DNA of 64,000 nucleotides from Solanum dulcamara (GCF_947179165.1 NC_077240.1:74309501-74373500); one strand, 5' to 3'. Counted from the stretch's first letter, positions 22,735 through 34,445 are shown. Notes: generated by a model not told the origin, from the letters alone. Program-made: numbers and translations.

Positions 22735-22931
22735 AGTATGATCTATCTGATATTCGTGGTAAGATATTTTCTATTATTGGATCCCATGCATTTGAAATAT
22801 ACAACTCAAATGAATGAGTCAATGCAATAATGGGAATTACTCAAGATATAAAGAGGATGGAGTTCTTTTTAAGCATCAGTGAACTTGAACGTCATAGTAT
22901 GATGTGGATGATTATTAATGATAAGCTTTAA
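22735..22931 (+). pseudogene. Harbinger Myb ORF, copy 1, 3' part
   Basis: Reads YDLSDIRGKIFSIIGS, then ITQDIKRMEFFLSISELER, then MMWMIINDKL and TAA at 22929-22931. Copy 2 carries the same C-terminal words at 27120-27190. One TGA interrupts it after YNSNE. It shows that the gypsy array split one exon. Confidence 0.7.
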
Positions 22932-22938
22932 ATCTTTG

Positions 22939-23405
22939 ATGAGAATTCTACCAATGTGGTTAACTCTGAAAGGTCCTTTTTGTCTAGTAGGATGGTTAGT
23001 TCCGACTTCGAGACTTTCATTTTGAGTTTGTGTCGTTAGGCGTTTTAACTTTGAAGTTTTGGATAAAATTTAACTTCGTCCAACATTCTTGGTAAATGTG
23101 CTCAGATGAGAATTTCGTCAATGCGGTTAACTCCAGAAGGTTCTTTTTATTCTAGTAGGATGGGTTGGTTTGAATTTTGAGGCTTTCATTTTGAGTTTGT
23201 GCCGTTAGGCATTTTAATTTTGAAGTTTTGGTCAAATTTTGACTTCAACCATCATTTTTGGTAAAAGTGCTCGGATGAGAATTCTACCAACGTGGTTAAC
23301 TCCAGAAGGTCCTTTTTGGTCTAGTAGGATGGTTGTTTCGAATTTTGAGGCTTTCGCTTTGAGTTTGTGTCGTTAGCCATTTTAACTTTGAAGTTTTTGC
23401 CAAAG
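22939..23405 (+). repeat. About 168-bp tandem repeat, nearly three copies
   Basis: gatgagaattctaccaa recurs with about 168-bp spacing at 22939, 23106 and 23274. Each copy continues with gtggttaactcc, ctagtaggatgg, ttttgagtttgtg and ttttaactttgaag. No coding potential. It separates Harbinger copies 1 and 2. Confidence 0.85.
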
Positions 23406-24084
23406 TTTGTCGCCTAATTAAATATCACTCCTTATTAAATATAAGTCTTTTCTAAAGATACAATCAGATTCATTATATATTTTTTTGTAGATCAAAAATT
23501 TCTTCATCTTCTCACACGCAAATCTTGAAGAACGTTCAATCCAAATTCTTTCTTTGAGGTTAGAAATTTTTGTGATCTTAAACTTTGCTTAGCTTATCTT
23601 CTTTTTTTCCTCTTGTTAATCTGGTGAGAGACAAATGAAATTCTATCTCTTCTCAATATGTTTTAGTTAAGGTGAAGTTTTAAGTACACCCAAATTTAAT
23701 GTGAATTTTTTCTTTAAACAGGTAGCAAAATTTTGTGTGGGTTTTGATTTATTGGTAAAATTAAAATCTTTTCAATAAAAAGGGGATTCTTTTACTTGAG
23801 TTCCTTTAGCTTCAAATACTGCAAGAAATAAGCATGTATCTGAAGAATCAAGGTTAAATTAATTGATTGAAACTATAAGTAGCAATATCATCATTAAGCT
23901 TATTGTTGTAGTGATAAAAATAATCTTTTGAGTTTTAAACTGGCTGGATATCCTCTTATGATATCCCCTGCATCACATGTTAATTTTTTTGTGAGAAATA
24001 CATGTGAAAATAAGTTAGTATATTTTTGAAGTGAATCATAAGTTGGTATAAATTGTGATTTTATTTGTATTTTTACAGATTAAA

Positions 24085-27000
24085 GTTGGCAGTCCCACAA
24101 CAAAAAGGTCGAACATGTCTCAAAAAAGGCCAACCAGGGTGTGGACTCCAGAAGAGGAACTCACTCTTGTTGATGGATTAAAAAGTTGTGTGTCAATGGT
24201 TGGAAATAATATAATGGAACCTTTACACATGGATATTTAATGGAACTGGAACAACTCATGAATGCTTGTCATCCTAATTGCGGATTGCACTCTCAACCAC
24301 ATATTTATTCTAAAATAAGAGAGTGTAAAAAGCTTTATATGACCATATCATTGGTAAAGAGTCGAAGTGGTTTAGGATTTCGATATAGCGATGGATCTGT
24401 TACGCCTTAAAAATTTCTACGCTAAGATTTGAACCATTCTTCGTATGCGTATAGGCTTGAACTCAAAGACTTCAAATTGTATATATTATCTAGGATCAAT
24501 TCTTAAGTATTTAAAGTGTATTAGATGTGGTTTAGGGTCATGATGGATCTCTAACACCGAGCCAAGTCCAAAGAATTTCTATCGATTAAGTTTTCGAATG
24601 AGTCTGTATAAGGGTCAACTTCAAACAACCATATCTCCTAGGATGTAATGAATTGGGTGGATCATAACCTATCAAATTAAAGGTCTTTGAGTCTTCTTTC
24701 CAATTCTACCAATATTGCATTTTTTGGAGCTCGGAAGAAAAGGTTATGTCCAGTTAACCAGAAGGGTGCACAACCAGTCCGCTTTGCACACTTGGCCAAA
24801 TTTTACTTCAACTTAAAATTTCGGAAAAAAATGAACTATGAAGGGACAACTCCGCGGCGCGGACTTGTTCCACCTTAGTTTAAATTTCTGCCCGTTTTCA
24901 ATTTTTGGGAGGGGTTTTTCGATCTTTTATCCACCTTTCCCCTCTACGTTTTTCGATCAGTTTCTAAGGAGTTTTCTCTTCAAAAACACCCAAGAACATT
25001 GAGATCAAGAAGTGAAGAAGAGAAGGAGGGCTAGAGTTCAAGTTCTTCAAGTAAGGCCATCAAATCCTTGATTTGTCCTTCAAGTCAGGTATGTAAGGCT
25101 AACACAATGTTGAATTGAGTTCGTCCACATGCCTCTTCATCTTTATTGATTCAAGTTGAGTTGAGTTGGTGTTTTCGAGTTTCTTGAATTAAATTCTTGA
25201 GTTATCTATTGTCTTTTGGGTTCCTTATACAAATTTAAAATACGCATTGATGTTGTTCATAGGTTGAGTATTTGATTTGGATGCATGTTCATGTATTCAT
25301 TTATTTGAACCCTAATTGAATATTATATTTAATTTTTAGCATTGACTATACAAGAGTTTGAGTTTTCACATAAGTTGATTCTTTTCATTATTTTGAACAT
25401 GGATATCTTGAGCATAAATGATGGTTTTGAGACAAAGTTTTAATGAGTTGTGATTGATTTCCAAAAATATATTTCTAAAAGAACTTGATGATGTGAGCAT
25501 GAGTCGAGCCCGAGTTGAATTGAAAGAGTCTTTAAGATTTTAACCATTTTGATCTTAATTTTGCTATGCATTATTTTGAGTCAAAATTGCATGTTTTAAA
25601 GAAATTTAATAGAGTTGAGTATTTAATCTCAACGAGTGGATTGGATTAAGTTGATTTGAAAGAGCATAATGATTAAGATGAGATTGAGTTTCGATGGGAG
25701 TCCAGTGAGACTAGTCGAAAGTTTTGATTGAATGATTTTTTTAAGTTGCATGAGCATATTGAGTTTTGAGAGTAGTATCGAGCACCGAATTGAGAGAGAG
25801 TAAAACTCAATGACTACGTAGCCATCATAGGAGAGGATTGAACCGTTAAAGTCGGGTGTTTTCCTATTTCATTGTCCTAAAAGATAGGACTTGATTGATT
25901 GGTGGATCCAGATTGGTAGATTCGTCCTTTATCTTGGCAAGTATTGGACGGATGTGGCAACAACATCAGTTTATTGTACATCACCTACTTATAGGTGGTG
26001 GGATTGTTGTCGATTAAGAGAGACTCCCAGATTGTGCATGAAAATATATGACATGTTTGGAACAAGTTGCATATTCCTGAGTCCTTCTTAAAGTATTGTT
26101 ATATTTTATACGTGCATATCATATTGAGTTGGGTGAGTTTCATTTTATCTTGAGTATCTTTGATGTATTGTTATTTCATTCTGCCATATTACATACTCGT
26201 GCATTCCACGTACTGATGTTCATTTGGTCCTGTATCATTTTATGATGCAGCACAGATATTAGAGATCATCAACAGGTGCTTCATTGAAGATCTATTTCTT
26301 TCCTGATAGTGGTGAGACCTCCTTGACTTAGGATGGATCATACTCATTCTTTTCATTTCTTATGAGTAGTTTGTATTGAGGTAACCATGAACCTGTCATT
26401 GGCACCATTTAGGTAGTAGAGATAGAGGCTTCATAGACTAAATAGTAATGGATTTATTTTGATGTCTTTAACTCTTGATTTTTTTAAACTATGTTTCCGA
26501 TTTGAATATGGAGATTGATGATTGATTTAGCCCACTAAGATTTGTTTTTTTCTTAAACTAAGTCTTTCGCTTAATGAATGAATGTGATCAGGACAAGTGA
26601 TTTTCTTGGGAGCCAGTAATGACTTTTGAGTGACGGACACGCCTAGGATACCCTCTCGGGATGTGACAGAATCTATCTTAGTTAATGTTCCAAAAGCTTG
26701 GAATGACTTGATAAAGGTGATTTATGATTTTTAAATTAATAGCAAACTAAAGCTAGTTACTTATATTTTCTCTTGGTGAATATGACCTTTGTCTTTGGAA
26801 TATTATCAGTTACTTCATGTACTTGTTTATTTTTTCTTAGATTGATCCAAATGCCAAGTCAATGAACTTTAAGAAATGGCCATTATTTGCTGATTGGGAA
26901 GAGATATTTGGCAATGATAGAGTTACTGGACAGTTTGCCGAGGGGCCAGAAGATGTTATTGAAGAAATAGAAACAACTAAAGCTCAAGAAGTTGCTAATG

Positions 27001-27190
27001 ACATATCTTTGGAATTTCTTATTATTGTTGTTGATGAAGATGATGCTCCAGCTGAAGGAGAAGATCAAATTGCTCAAGAGGAACCTAGTGTATCAACTGA
27101 AGCAACACAAAGTTCATGGAGTGTTTTTTAAGCATCAATGAACTTGATCGTTACACTATGGTATGAATGATTATTAATGATAACTTTAAA
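24085..27190 (+). pseudogene. Harbinger Myb/SANT ORF, copy 2 (split by solo LTR)
   Basis: Keeps RVWTPEEELTLVDGLK, with the Trp lost in copy 1. A frameshift follows near 24190 (CVSMVGNNIMEPLH in place of the CVNGWRRDNGTFR-type sequence of copy 1). The exon is cut at 24397 and resumes at 26674 (LVNVPKAWNDLIK). A GT donor at about 26717 and acceptor tttcttag near 26840 lead to exon 2 (IDPNAKSMNFKKWPLFADWEEIFG, read in parts), with acidic stretches to 27131. A deletion near 27118 joins TQSS to the terminal region. Not functional. Confidence 0.7.
24398..26668 (+). mobile_element. Solo LTR, gypsy-type, 2271 bp
   Basis: Starts TGTTACGCCTTAAAAATTT and ends GGGATGTGACA. It is flanked by ggatc (24393-24397) and gaatc (26669-26673), a 5-bp duplication with one change. 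It is a diverged relative of the 15217 LTR: shared motifs include aggacttg, ggcaacaac, cactcg-type promoter parts and gaggcttcatagac. No internal region. It sits inside a Harbinger Myb exon whose reading resumes on the other side. Confidence 0.8.
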
Positions 27191-27884
27191 CCTTTGAATT
27201 GTTTGTGGTGTAGCTAGTTTTAAGGTTTAACCATGGCCTAGTTCACTTTTATTTTGTCTATGCTCTATGTACCAGTTTAAATAATTTAACAATGAATTAT
27301 GTAAGTTTCATTCATGTTAAATGAAGATGGGTGTAGTTTGATTCCTTGAGGCCACAATATTAGAATTTTAAGTTTGTCTCAATAGTGTGTTAGATTTGTT
27401 GTATTCTTCATCTTATGAAATCTATTTTGTCACTATTTTGTTGCTTGAACACTTGACTCTCAATTTTGTCTCAATGGTGTCTTTACAAGGATAAGACTTT
27501 CACAATAGGAATATTTTAGTAGGAATTTTTTTCTTTATTGTATAGGGGGTGGGGTTCCTGATATTTATTCTGCCTTAGTGCAAAGTTGTTCCCTTTTTAA
27601 TATATATCTTACCTTTTCAAAATGTATATATATATATATATAAAGCATTCGACATAACCAGTGGTGTTCAGTCCTTTGGGGTTAAACTCTGGTGGATCCA
27701 AAATTTAATGTTGTTCCTTGTTGTTGTTGTTGTTTTGGAGGGGTAGAGTAATTTAAAGTTATTCCTTCTTGTTGTTGTTTCGCATAGGTAGAGTAATTTA
27801 AAGTTGTTCTTTGTTGTTGCTGCTATTTTAGAGGGGTTGAGGTAGGCCTAAGAAGTATTGGGGTGAGGTGATTAGGCATGATAT

Positions 27885-28991
27885 TGTTGACACCCAATTT
27901 TGACCATCCACAACGCAAATTAGCTATCGAGTTTCTTTGAATTCGAATATTTTGAAACAATTAGCTTTTATAAAAAAAAAATTCATATTATTCTTAACTA
28001 TTTTTATCTTTTTATAAATTTTAGTATAATATACATATTTCTATATAACTATATATTTGATTAATATTTATGTGGTTATTCAAAAATTACCTTAAAAGAT
28101 TTTATTTTTACTAAATACAATGTTAGTTAGGTTAGTTTAATTATAGTTTGCATTTTTGAAAATTTTAGTTTTTTTCTAAAAAAAAAAAAAAAAAAAAAAA
28201 AACTCCCACATCGAAAATACATGGAAAATTTGGGGTTTTTGGAGCCTATATAAAGGCTCATATTTTCATTAAGAAGGAGAAGAAGGAGGAGGTTTTTTAA
28301 CCACCCCAAAGTTAGAAATTTTCTTAACTTGGCTAGGATTTTGGACTTTTGTCCCCAGCCTAAAAGTTGTGAAAATTTTTAGCTTTCAATCTATATTTTC
28401 TTCACGGAAAATAGGAGATTGAAGTTGAAATTTAGGCTAAGAACCCACGAAGGTTCGAGTCTAAACTTTTTTTTAAAAAAAATCTTTTTTCTTTGTTTTG
28501 TATATTGGAGTTCCATCAAGCTATTGGGTGGTGGTGAAGTTGTCTTCCGCTCATCGTTTTCAATCTTGGCCCGAAAAGAGGTAAAATATTTTTTCAGTTT
28601 TATTTTATTTAATTATTTCATGTTTTATATTTAGTTGATTCATAGTCTTATTTTTTTAGTTAGTATGTATATAAGAATAATTAGATTAATGATATAAATT
28701 TGTTATAGTTAGCATGTGTTAGGATTAATTAGCTAGCATGTGTTAGAGTTAATTAGCTAGAATATGTTAGGATTATTTCATGAAAGCACTTAGTTTTGTT
28801 CATTATTTTTCCAAGTAGTTTGATATTATTATTATTACTATTATTATTATTATTATTGTTTGTTCTTATTGTTACTGTTGTTGTTGATTACTATTATTAT
28901 TATTATTGTTTGTTCTTATTATTATTGTTGTTGTTATTATTATTGTTTGTTGTTGATTACTATTATTATTATTATTGCTGTTGTTGATTAC

Positions 28992-29064
<73 letters not shown>

Positions 29065-29311
29065 GTTGTTGTTGTTGTTGTTCTTGTTCTTCTTATTGTT
29101 GTTGTTCTTCTTATTATTGTTGTTCTTATTATTATTATTATTGTTCTGATTATTGTTGTTGTTCTTGTTATTATTATTGCTGTTCTTATTATTATTATTG
29201 TTGTTCTTATTATTATTATTGTTCTTATTATTATTATTGTTGTTCTTATTATTATTATTGTTGTTCTTCTTCTTATTATTATTATTGTTGTTGTTGTTGT
29301 TGTTCTTCTTC

Positions 29312-29346
<35 letters not shown>

Positions 29347-29995
29347 GTTGTTGTTGTTATTGTTGTTGTTGTTATTGTTGTTGTTGTTATTGTTGTTATT
29401 ATTATTGTTGCTCTTCTTCTTATTATTGTTGTTCATGTATTATTTATTGTATTTATATTGATTCGGGTTGCAATAATTTAGTTACTTATGTTAGTTATAC
29501 TTTCTTAGATAATAATTTTAATTTATTTTAACCTAATTAGATTCCCCTAAAGATAAACCAATTCATGTTAATTTTACTCTTTAAATGATTTTCTACCTTT
29601 ACTTAGTTATTTGATAAACTTTTACTTTTTTATATACATCTATATTATTTTCAATGTTTAAGTTTAATCTTTTTTTTTCTTTCTTCAAAAAAATAATTCT
29701 AAAGTCTTCATTTCATTTTAAATTAATATTTTCAAAAGTTAGTCAAATAATTTTCAAATCGTCGGATAACCGCGCGTTAGCGGCCACTTTGAATGCTTAA
29801 CACCTTCTCAAAGTGGAAATAAGAACCTCGTACCTTTTTCTCTGAATTTTTAAGACTTAAATCTGTTAGGGTCTTTTAAATTAAGTTTTCTTAATTTCTT
29901 TAAAAAATTAAGTGGCGACTCCTCTTTTACTAAAATTGATTTTTTCTTATAAAGATGAAATTAATTTTGCACTTTGTCCATTTTTCGACATAACA
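27885..29995 (+). mobile_element. Solo LTR, Ogre/Tat type, 2111 bp
   Basis: Begins TGTTGACACCCAATTTTGAC and ends CGACATAACA. It is flanked by perfect gatat duplications (27880-27884 and 29996-30000). Both ends match, in reverse, the LTR at 48562-52435, which is next to an Ogre-type PBS and gag. The TATA box CCTATATAAAGG near 28246 puts U3 at about 360 bp. A compound trinucleotide microsatellite (28826-29437) makes up almost a third of the element. Confidence 0.85.
28826..29437. repeat. Compound (TTA/TTG/TTC)n microsatellite, about 610 bp
   Basis: Almost uninterrupted YYR-type triplets, tta with blocks of ttg and ttc. The minus strand reads as poly-Asn/Lys in one frame; this is low complexity, not a gene. 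The homologous LTR on the minus strand keeps only a short, similar tract at about 50797-50845. Confidence 0.95.
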
Positions 29996-30159
29996 GATAT
30001 GATGCAACTTCAGCTTATCGAGAACATGATCAACCATCTAGAAACCTTGTGAAACTTTGTGATCCAAACTTTTGATTCAAGGATTTAATGTCAACAAATA
30101 GATTATTTTTAAGAAGTATATAATGTTTATTAATTTTTAACATAACAAACCAACACCCA

Positions 30160-30362
30160 AAGAAATTATTAAACCCTGCATAACTTAACCCTGCATAACT
30201 TAACCCTGCATAACTAAACCCTGCATAAATAAACCATGCATAACTAAAATCTGCATTACTAATACCTGCATAATTAAACTCTGCATTACTAATACCTGCA
30301 TAACTAATACATGTATTACTAATACCTGCATAATTCTAACCAACAATCAAACGGCCTCTAAT
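30160..30362. repeat. Short subterminal repeats, probable transposon edge
   Basis: About a dozen copies of ctgcataactaa / ctgcattactaatac in direct orientation, ending at aatcaaacggcctctaa. On the other strand the end reads GAGGCCGTTTGATTG, similar to MITE termini with clustered subterminal repeats. Its partner end was not found. Confidence 0.5.
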
Positions 30363-30745
30363 AGTTCGTCTTGGTGATAGTTCATGTAGAAAAAATGAAT
30401 AAATCACAGTTCAGATAAAAAACTCACAAAAACAAATATGATACTTCAAATGTATTTTTGATCATTTTTCAAAAAAAAAAATGGAAACATCTGAAATCCT
30501 CTTGGGCAAAACTTATTTTATTTAATAGGATCCTATTTACATGAAAATAAAGAACACTATATTATTTGACAATTTACTCTATGTAGATCTGATTAACAAC
30601 ATTAATATTTCCAAAGCCCTCATAATAACATTCTAAGCCTTTAGCGATGCATCTTGAAAAGTGTGATCTATGACAAAAAGTCATAATTTTTTATTTTAAA
30701 CAATACTTTTCTATATATTATTTAATTAACGTAATTATCTTTAAT
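30363..30745. other. AT-rich non-coding stretch
   Basis: No ORF, splice pattern or recognised repeat. It ends at the target duplication of the SINE at 30757. Confidence 0.4.
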
Positions 30746-30756
30746 ATGAAGTCATG

Positions 30757-30921
30757 TTTTTTTTTTCCATCCGGTGTTCGGAGCCCATGGAGCCCCGACT
30801 AAATTTAAATCGCGCACTGCAGGGCCTATTCGGGGATGGCACTCCAACAAGATTTTTTCTATTTTCAGGACTTAAATTTGAAACCTCTAATTAAGAGTGA
30901 AACAATCTCACTACTGGCCCG
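30757..30921 (-). mobile_element. tRNA-derived SINE
   Basis: About 165 bp flanked by an 11-bp direct repeat ATGAAGTCATG (30746-30756 and 30922-30932). On the minus strand it starts near 30921 with gggccagtagtgag, a weak A-box region. A degenerate B box follows (aggtttcaaatttaa), then the 3' module cgggctcc-type / gaacaccgg, and a 10-nt poly(A) tail (30757-30766 as T). Confidence 0.75.
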
Positions 30922-30932
30922 ATGAAGTCATG

Positions 30933-31430
30933 CTTTTTCATGTGGTGTCTTAGAAGCCATGCTTCTAAAGCGTGATAAAAAAGGTACAAATTAACTCACA
31001 CTTCTAGCACTTGATGATATGACAATGCTTTTCATGACTTCAAAAAAGTATATTAAAAAGTTGGTAAAAATAGAAAAGAAATATTTTCTTTTTAAAACGG
31101 CCTAATAAGACAACCAAACTTAAACAAAGAAAAAAATTATTATTTTTTAAAAAAAACTAATAAAGATATCATATCGTATAAAATGTAAAAGTAAAAAAAG
31201 AAAAAAAAACATGAAGTGTCCCTAGCTAGCAAAAGATGACACACCGTTCGTGCATGCATCCAAACTCTTAATTAATCAAGATTATTGTAGAATTGTTGAC
31301 TTCATGTAATTATAATCTGGCTTTTCAAAATCAACACTGACATATTATATATAGAATTTATATTTTGGAGTCATGTGGTGTGGAATTAATGCACCCCCCT
31401 TAAGACTATTTTTTTAATCCCAAGGGTCGG
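30933..31430. other. AT-rich non-coding stretch
   Basis: Contains poly(A)/T tracts and no coding or repeat structure that I recognise. A possible hAT 5' end begins near 31425 (ccaagggtcggtgat, then GC-richer ggccgggctgg and cgggcccaatggg). Confidence 0.35.
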
Positions 31431-31689
31431 TGATACAGGATATTGGAGTAAACTAATTTTTTGGCCCATCGAAAACCGAGCTGGGTCGAGTTGAACTTTA
31501 CCCTTATTGGCCGGGCTGGTCCGAGCTTAACAGTGAAAAAATATTAAACAGTCCGGTCCATGACCCATTAAAGGTATAATATTCGGGCCCAATGGGTCAG
31601 AGAGAATTAGATCCGTTGGGCTTGAATTGTTTTTACAGCGTTTATGTATTCGAAAATTTGAGTCAATAATGAATGTAGTGTATCGTTAT

Positions 31690-32337
31690 CTATTTAATTT
31701 AGAAGTACTTATAACAATTTATATACTGATAATATACTATCTATTATAGTGATATACTTAATTACATATTATAGATACTTACAATCTATATGTAATACAC
31801 TCACAATATACTATTTATTAGTATATATATACTTATATTATAATATATATACTTACAATATATATCTAATATACTCACAATATACTATCTATTATAGTGA
31901 TATACTCACAATATACCATCTATTATAATAGTATATTTATATTATATTTTATATACTTACAATGTATGTCTAATATACTCACAATAGGCTATCTATTATA
32001 ATAATATATTATACCATCTATTATAATAATATACTTATAATGTTTATCTAATATACTCACAACATGCTATATATTATAGTGATATACTCACAATCTAATA
32101 TCTATTATAATTATATACTTACATTATACTATATATACGTACTATGTATATGAAATATACTAACATTATACTATATATTATAGTGATATAATTAATTATA
32201 TATTTATATATACTTACAAAATATACCAAATATACTCACAATATACTATTTATTATAGTGATATACTTAATTATATATATTTTTTATATATACTTACAAT
32301 CTATATCTAATATACTCACAATATACTAGCTATTAGT

Positions 32338-32399
<62 letters not shown>

Positions 32400-32756
32400 T
32401 TACAATGTATATCTAATATATTCACAATATACTATCTATTATAGTGACATACTCACAATATACCATCTATTATAATAATATATTTATATTATATTTTATA
32501 TACTTACAATGTATGTCTAATATACTCACAATAGGCTATCTATTATAATAATATACTGACATTATACCATCTATTATAATAATATACTTATATTATATTA
32601 TATATACTTATAATGTTTATCTAATATACTCACAATATGCTATATATTATAGTGATATACTCACAATCTAATATCTATTATAATTATATACTTACATTAT
32701 ACTATATATATGTACTATGTATATGAAATATACTAACATTATACTATATAAAATTA
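31690..32756. repeat. AT-rich minisatellite (tatactcacaatatac type) with 548-bp duplication
   Basis: Built from tatactcacaatatac, tattatagtgatatac and atacttacaatgtat words. A block recurs at about 548-bp spacing (ccatctattataata at 31915 and 32463), so the left half was duplicated. Between the copies is a (TA)n run at 32342-32398. The same words appear inverted at 34230-34440, on the other side of the hAT remnant. Confidence 0.85.
32342..32398. repeat. (TA)n microsatellite
   Basis: About 28 perfect TA dinucleotides inside the larger AT-rich minisatellite. Confidence 0.95.
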
Positions 32757-32799
32757 AATTGTAAAAGATGGACTTTATTTTTTTGAGTCAACAATTGAA

Positions 32800-34015
32800 A
32801 AAATTAGGCATGCAGTTGGTTTTATTCAGAGAAATAATAGAAAAGCTAGACTTAAAGAATTTAAAAGAAAAATGTGAGGAAAATAATCTTAGACCAAGAT
32901 TAATGCCCAAAGAAATTGAGACTAGGTGAAATTCGACTTATGATTTTTTAAAGACTTGTAACATTTATAAAACCCTTATAACTACAACTTTTAATCAATA
33001 TGCATATAAATTTTCTGAAGTTATGTTGGAAGAATCTGATTGGACTAAAATTAATGATGTTGTTATGTTTTTAGAAAAAATTTATTTGGCTACGCTTGAA
33101 TTTTTTCGATGTTTATTATCCTACTATTTCTACTATTTTAGCTTATTTAGCCAAAATTTCTTTATTGCATATGGAATATAAAAAAAAAATTACAAAGAAG
33201 TTGTCGCTGAAATGATAGAAAAATTAAAAATATATTTTTTTCCTACTCCTCCTATTTATTTAATTGATGCTATGTTAAATCCGTATATAAAATTTAATAA
33301 TATGTCTGAATGTGTCTGACTTATGTATACTTCTATAGAAATTGAAAAAGATGAAGATCCTACTATGTTTAAGACGATGAGTGCTACAAATGATCATATT
33401 CAAACATTATATCGATTTTCTTGATAATGATACACCTAGTCATACTGTTCCACTATCTCGTCCTTCTGACGAGCCATCTTCTTCTAAAAGACAGGCACGT
33501 GGTATGCCTGCCCATTATTTTTCTAATTTATCTATTTGGAATAGAATACAGCCTACATCACAACGGGGCATAAATCGAGACGAGATTAATTATTATTTGA
33601 GACAGGCTCTAGAGACCTATGATGAAAATAGTGTCACTACACTGGAATGGTGGAAGAACAATCAAAAACAATATCCAGTATTATCAACCATGGCTAAGGA
33701 TATGCTAAATGTTTCAATGTCAACTGTTTATCAGAGAGCGCATTTAGTCAAGGAAGACACCAAATCGAAGACAATCGACACTCTTTGGGGAGCAATGCAA
33801 TAAATGTTTTAGTTTGCCTCAGAGATTGGATTAGATTAGAACCTAGAAATAAAAGAAGAGCAAACAATACGGAAAAAGAAGAAGAACTTGAAGAAATAAT
33901 GTCAATTGGAGATCCTTCAGCACAAGTTAGTCCAAATTACGAAGTAGTTGATTTTGAAAATTATGAGCTAATTCCTGTTAATGTTAATATAGATGAATTG
34001 GATAAAATGATTTGA
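32800..34015 (+). pseudogene. hAT-family transposase remnant
   Basis: C-terminal half of a hAT transposase. GFIQRNNRKARLKEFKRKC is followed by ETR-stop-NSTYDFLK, where the conserved Trp of RWNSTY has become TGA near 32928. The hATC dimerisation region is clear at 33580-33830: DEINYYLRQALE, LEWWKNNQKQYPVLSTMAKD, STVYQRAH and, after a frame change near 33790, CLRDWIRLE. Several stops and frame changes. The N-terminal zinc finger and first catalytic part are missing. Confidence 0.8.
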
Positions 34016-34229
34016 AATATGTAAAAGTTACAATTTATTATAGACTACTAATTGTAAGTTTGTAACTTGTATATTTTGAATTTTATCAATATATTAATAA
34101 AGTCAAAGACTCATTGAGTCTTTGCATTTCTTAATTTTTTTTCCCTATAAATTTTGTATGATTCAATTAAATAATTTTTTTTACTTTACATAATCATATA
34201 TTGAAAATTAAATTTGTAGTCACCATAAG

Positions 34230-34445
34230 ATTTCAATATAATGTAAGTATATTATTATAATAGATGGTATATTGTGAGTATATTAGATATACATTATAAG
34301 TGTATATATATATATATTATAAGTGTATATATATATATATACAATATACTAGCTATTAGTATATCACTATAATAGATAGTATATTGTGAGTATATTTAGT
34401 ATATTTTGTAAGTATATATAAATATATAGTTAAGTATATATAAAA
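34230..34445. repeat. AT-rich minisatellite, inverted relative to 31690-32756
   Basis: Words such as gatagtatattgtgagtata and attagatatacattataagt are reverse complements of the left array. Together they flank the hAT remnant like long subterminal inverted repeats. Confidence 0.75.

Larger units (their letters stand above)
9880..22931 (+). mobile_element. PIF/Harbinger transposon, copy 1 (disrupted by two LTR insertions)
   Basis: The leader at about 9880-10200 shares long stretches with 23530-23840 (ctttctttgaggt, cctcttgt, gtacacccaaattt, ctgcaagaaat). It is followed by a DDE transposase gene (10444-13942, interrupted by a solo LTR) and a Myb/SANT ORF (14280-15216, resuming at 22735-22931). 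This two-gene layout is the hallmark of plant PIF/Harbinger elements. Terminal inverted repeats were not located with confidence, so both limits are approximate. Both ORFs carry stops, so the copy is dead. Confidence 0.75.
23410..27240 (+). mobile_element. PIF/Harbinger copy 2, transposase lost
   Basis: The leader (23530-23840) matches that of copy 1, but the sequence then goes straight to the Myb/SANT ORF at about 24085. The entire transposase gene is missing. The Myb ORF is split by a solo LTR (24398-26668). Limits are approximate; no TIRs were identified. Confidence 0.7.
27840..30060 (+). pseudogene. RTE-type LINE ORF C-terminal remnant, split by a solo LTR
   Basis: Before 27884 the frame reads GRPKKYWGEVIRHDM; after 29996 it continues MQLQLIENMI. 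Together these match the end of plant RTE-class LINE reverse transcriptases. Only about 100 coding bases remain and an upstream TGA is present. The identification rests on motif memory, not a search. Confidence 0.5.

Noticed and set aside
26883..27077. Minus-strand ORF opposite Harbinger Myb exon 2
   Set aside because: Antisense of a recognisable Myb-protein exon.
28860..29531. Long open frames on both strands in the trinucleotide tract
   Set aside because: They are produced by TTA/TTG/TTC repeats (poly-Asn, poly-Leu, poly-Ile, poly-Tyr/Cys) and have no domain content.
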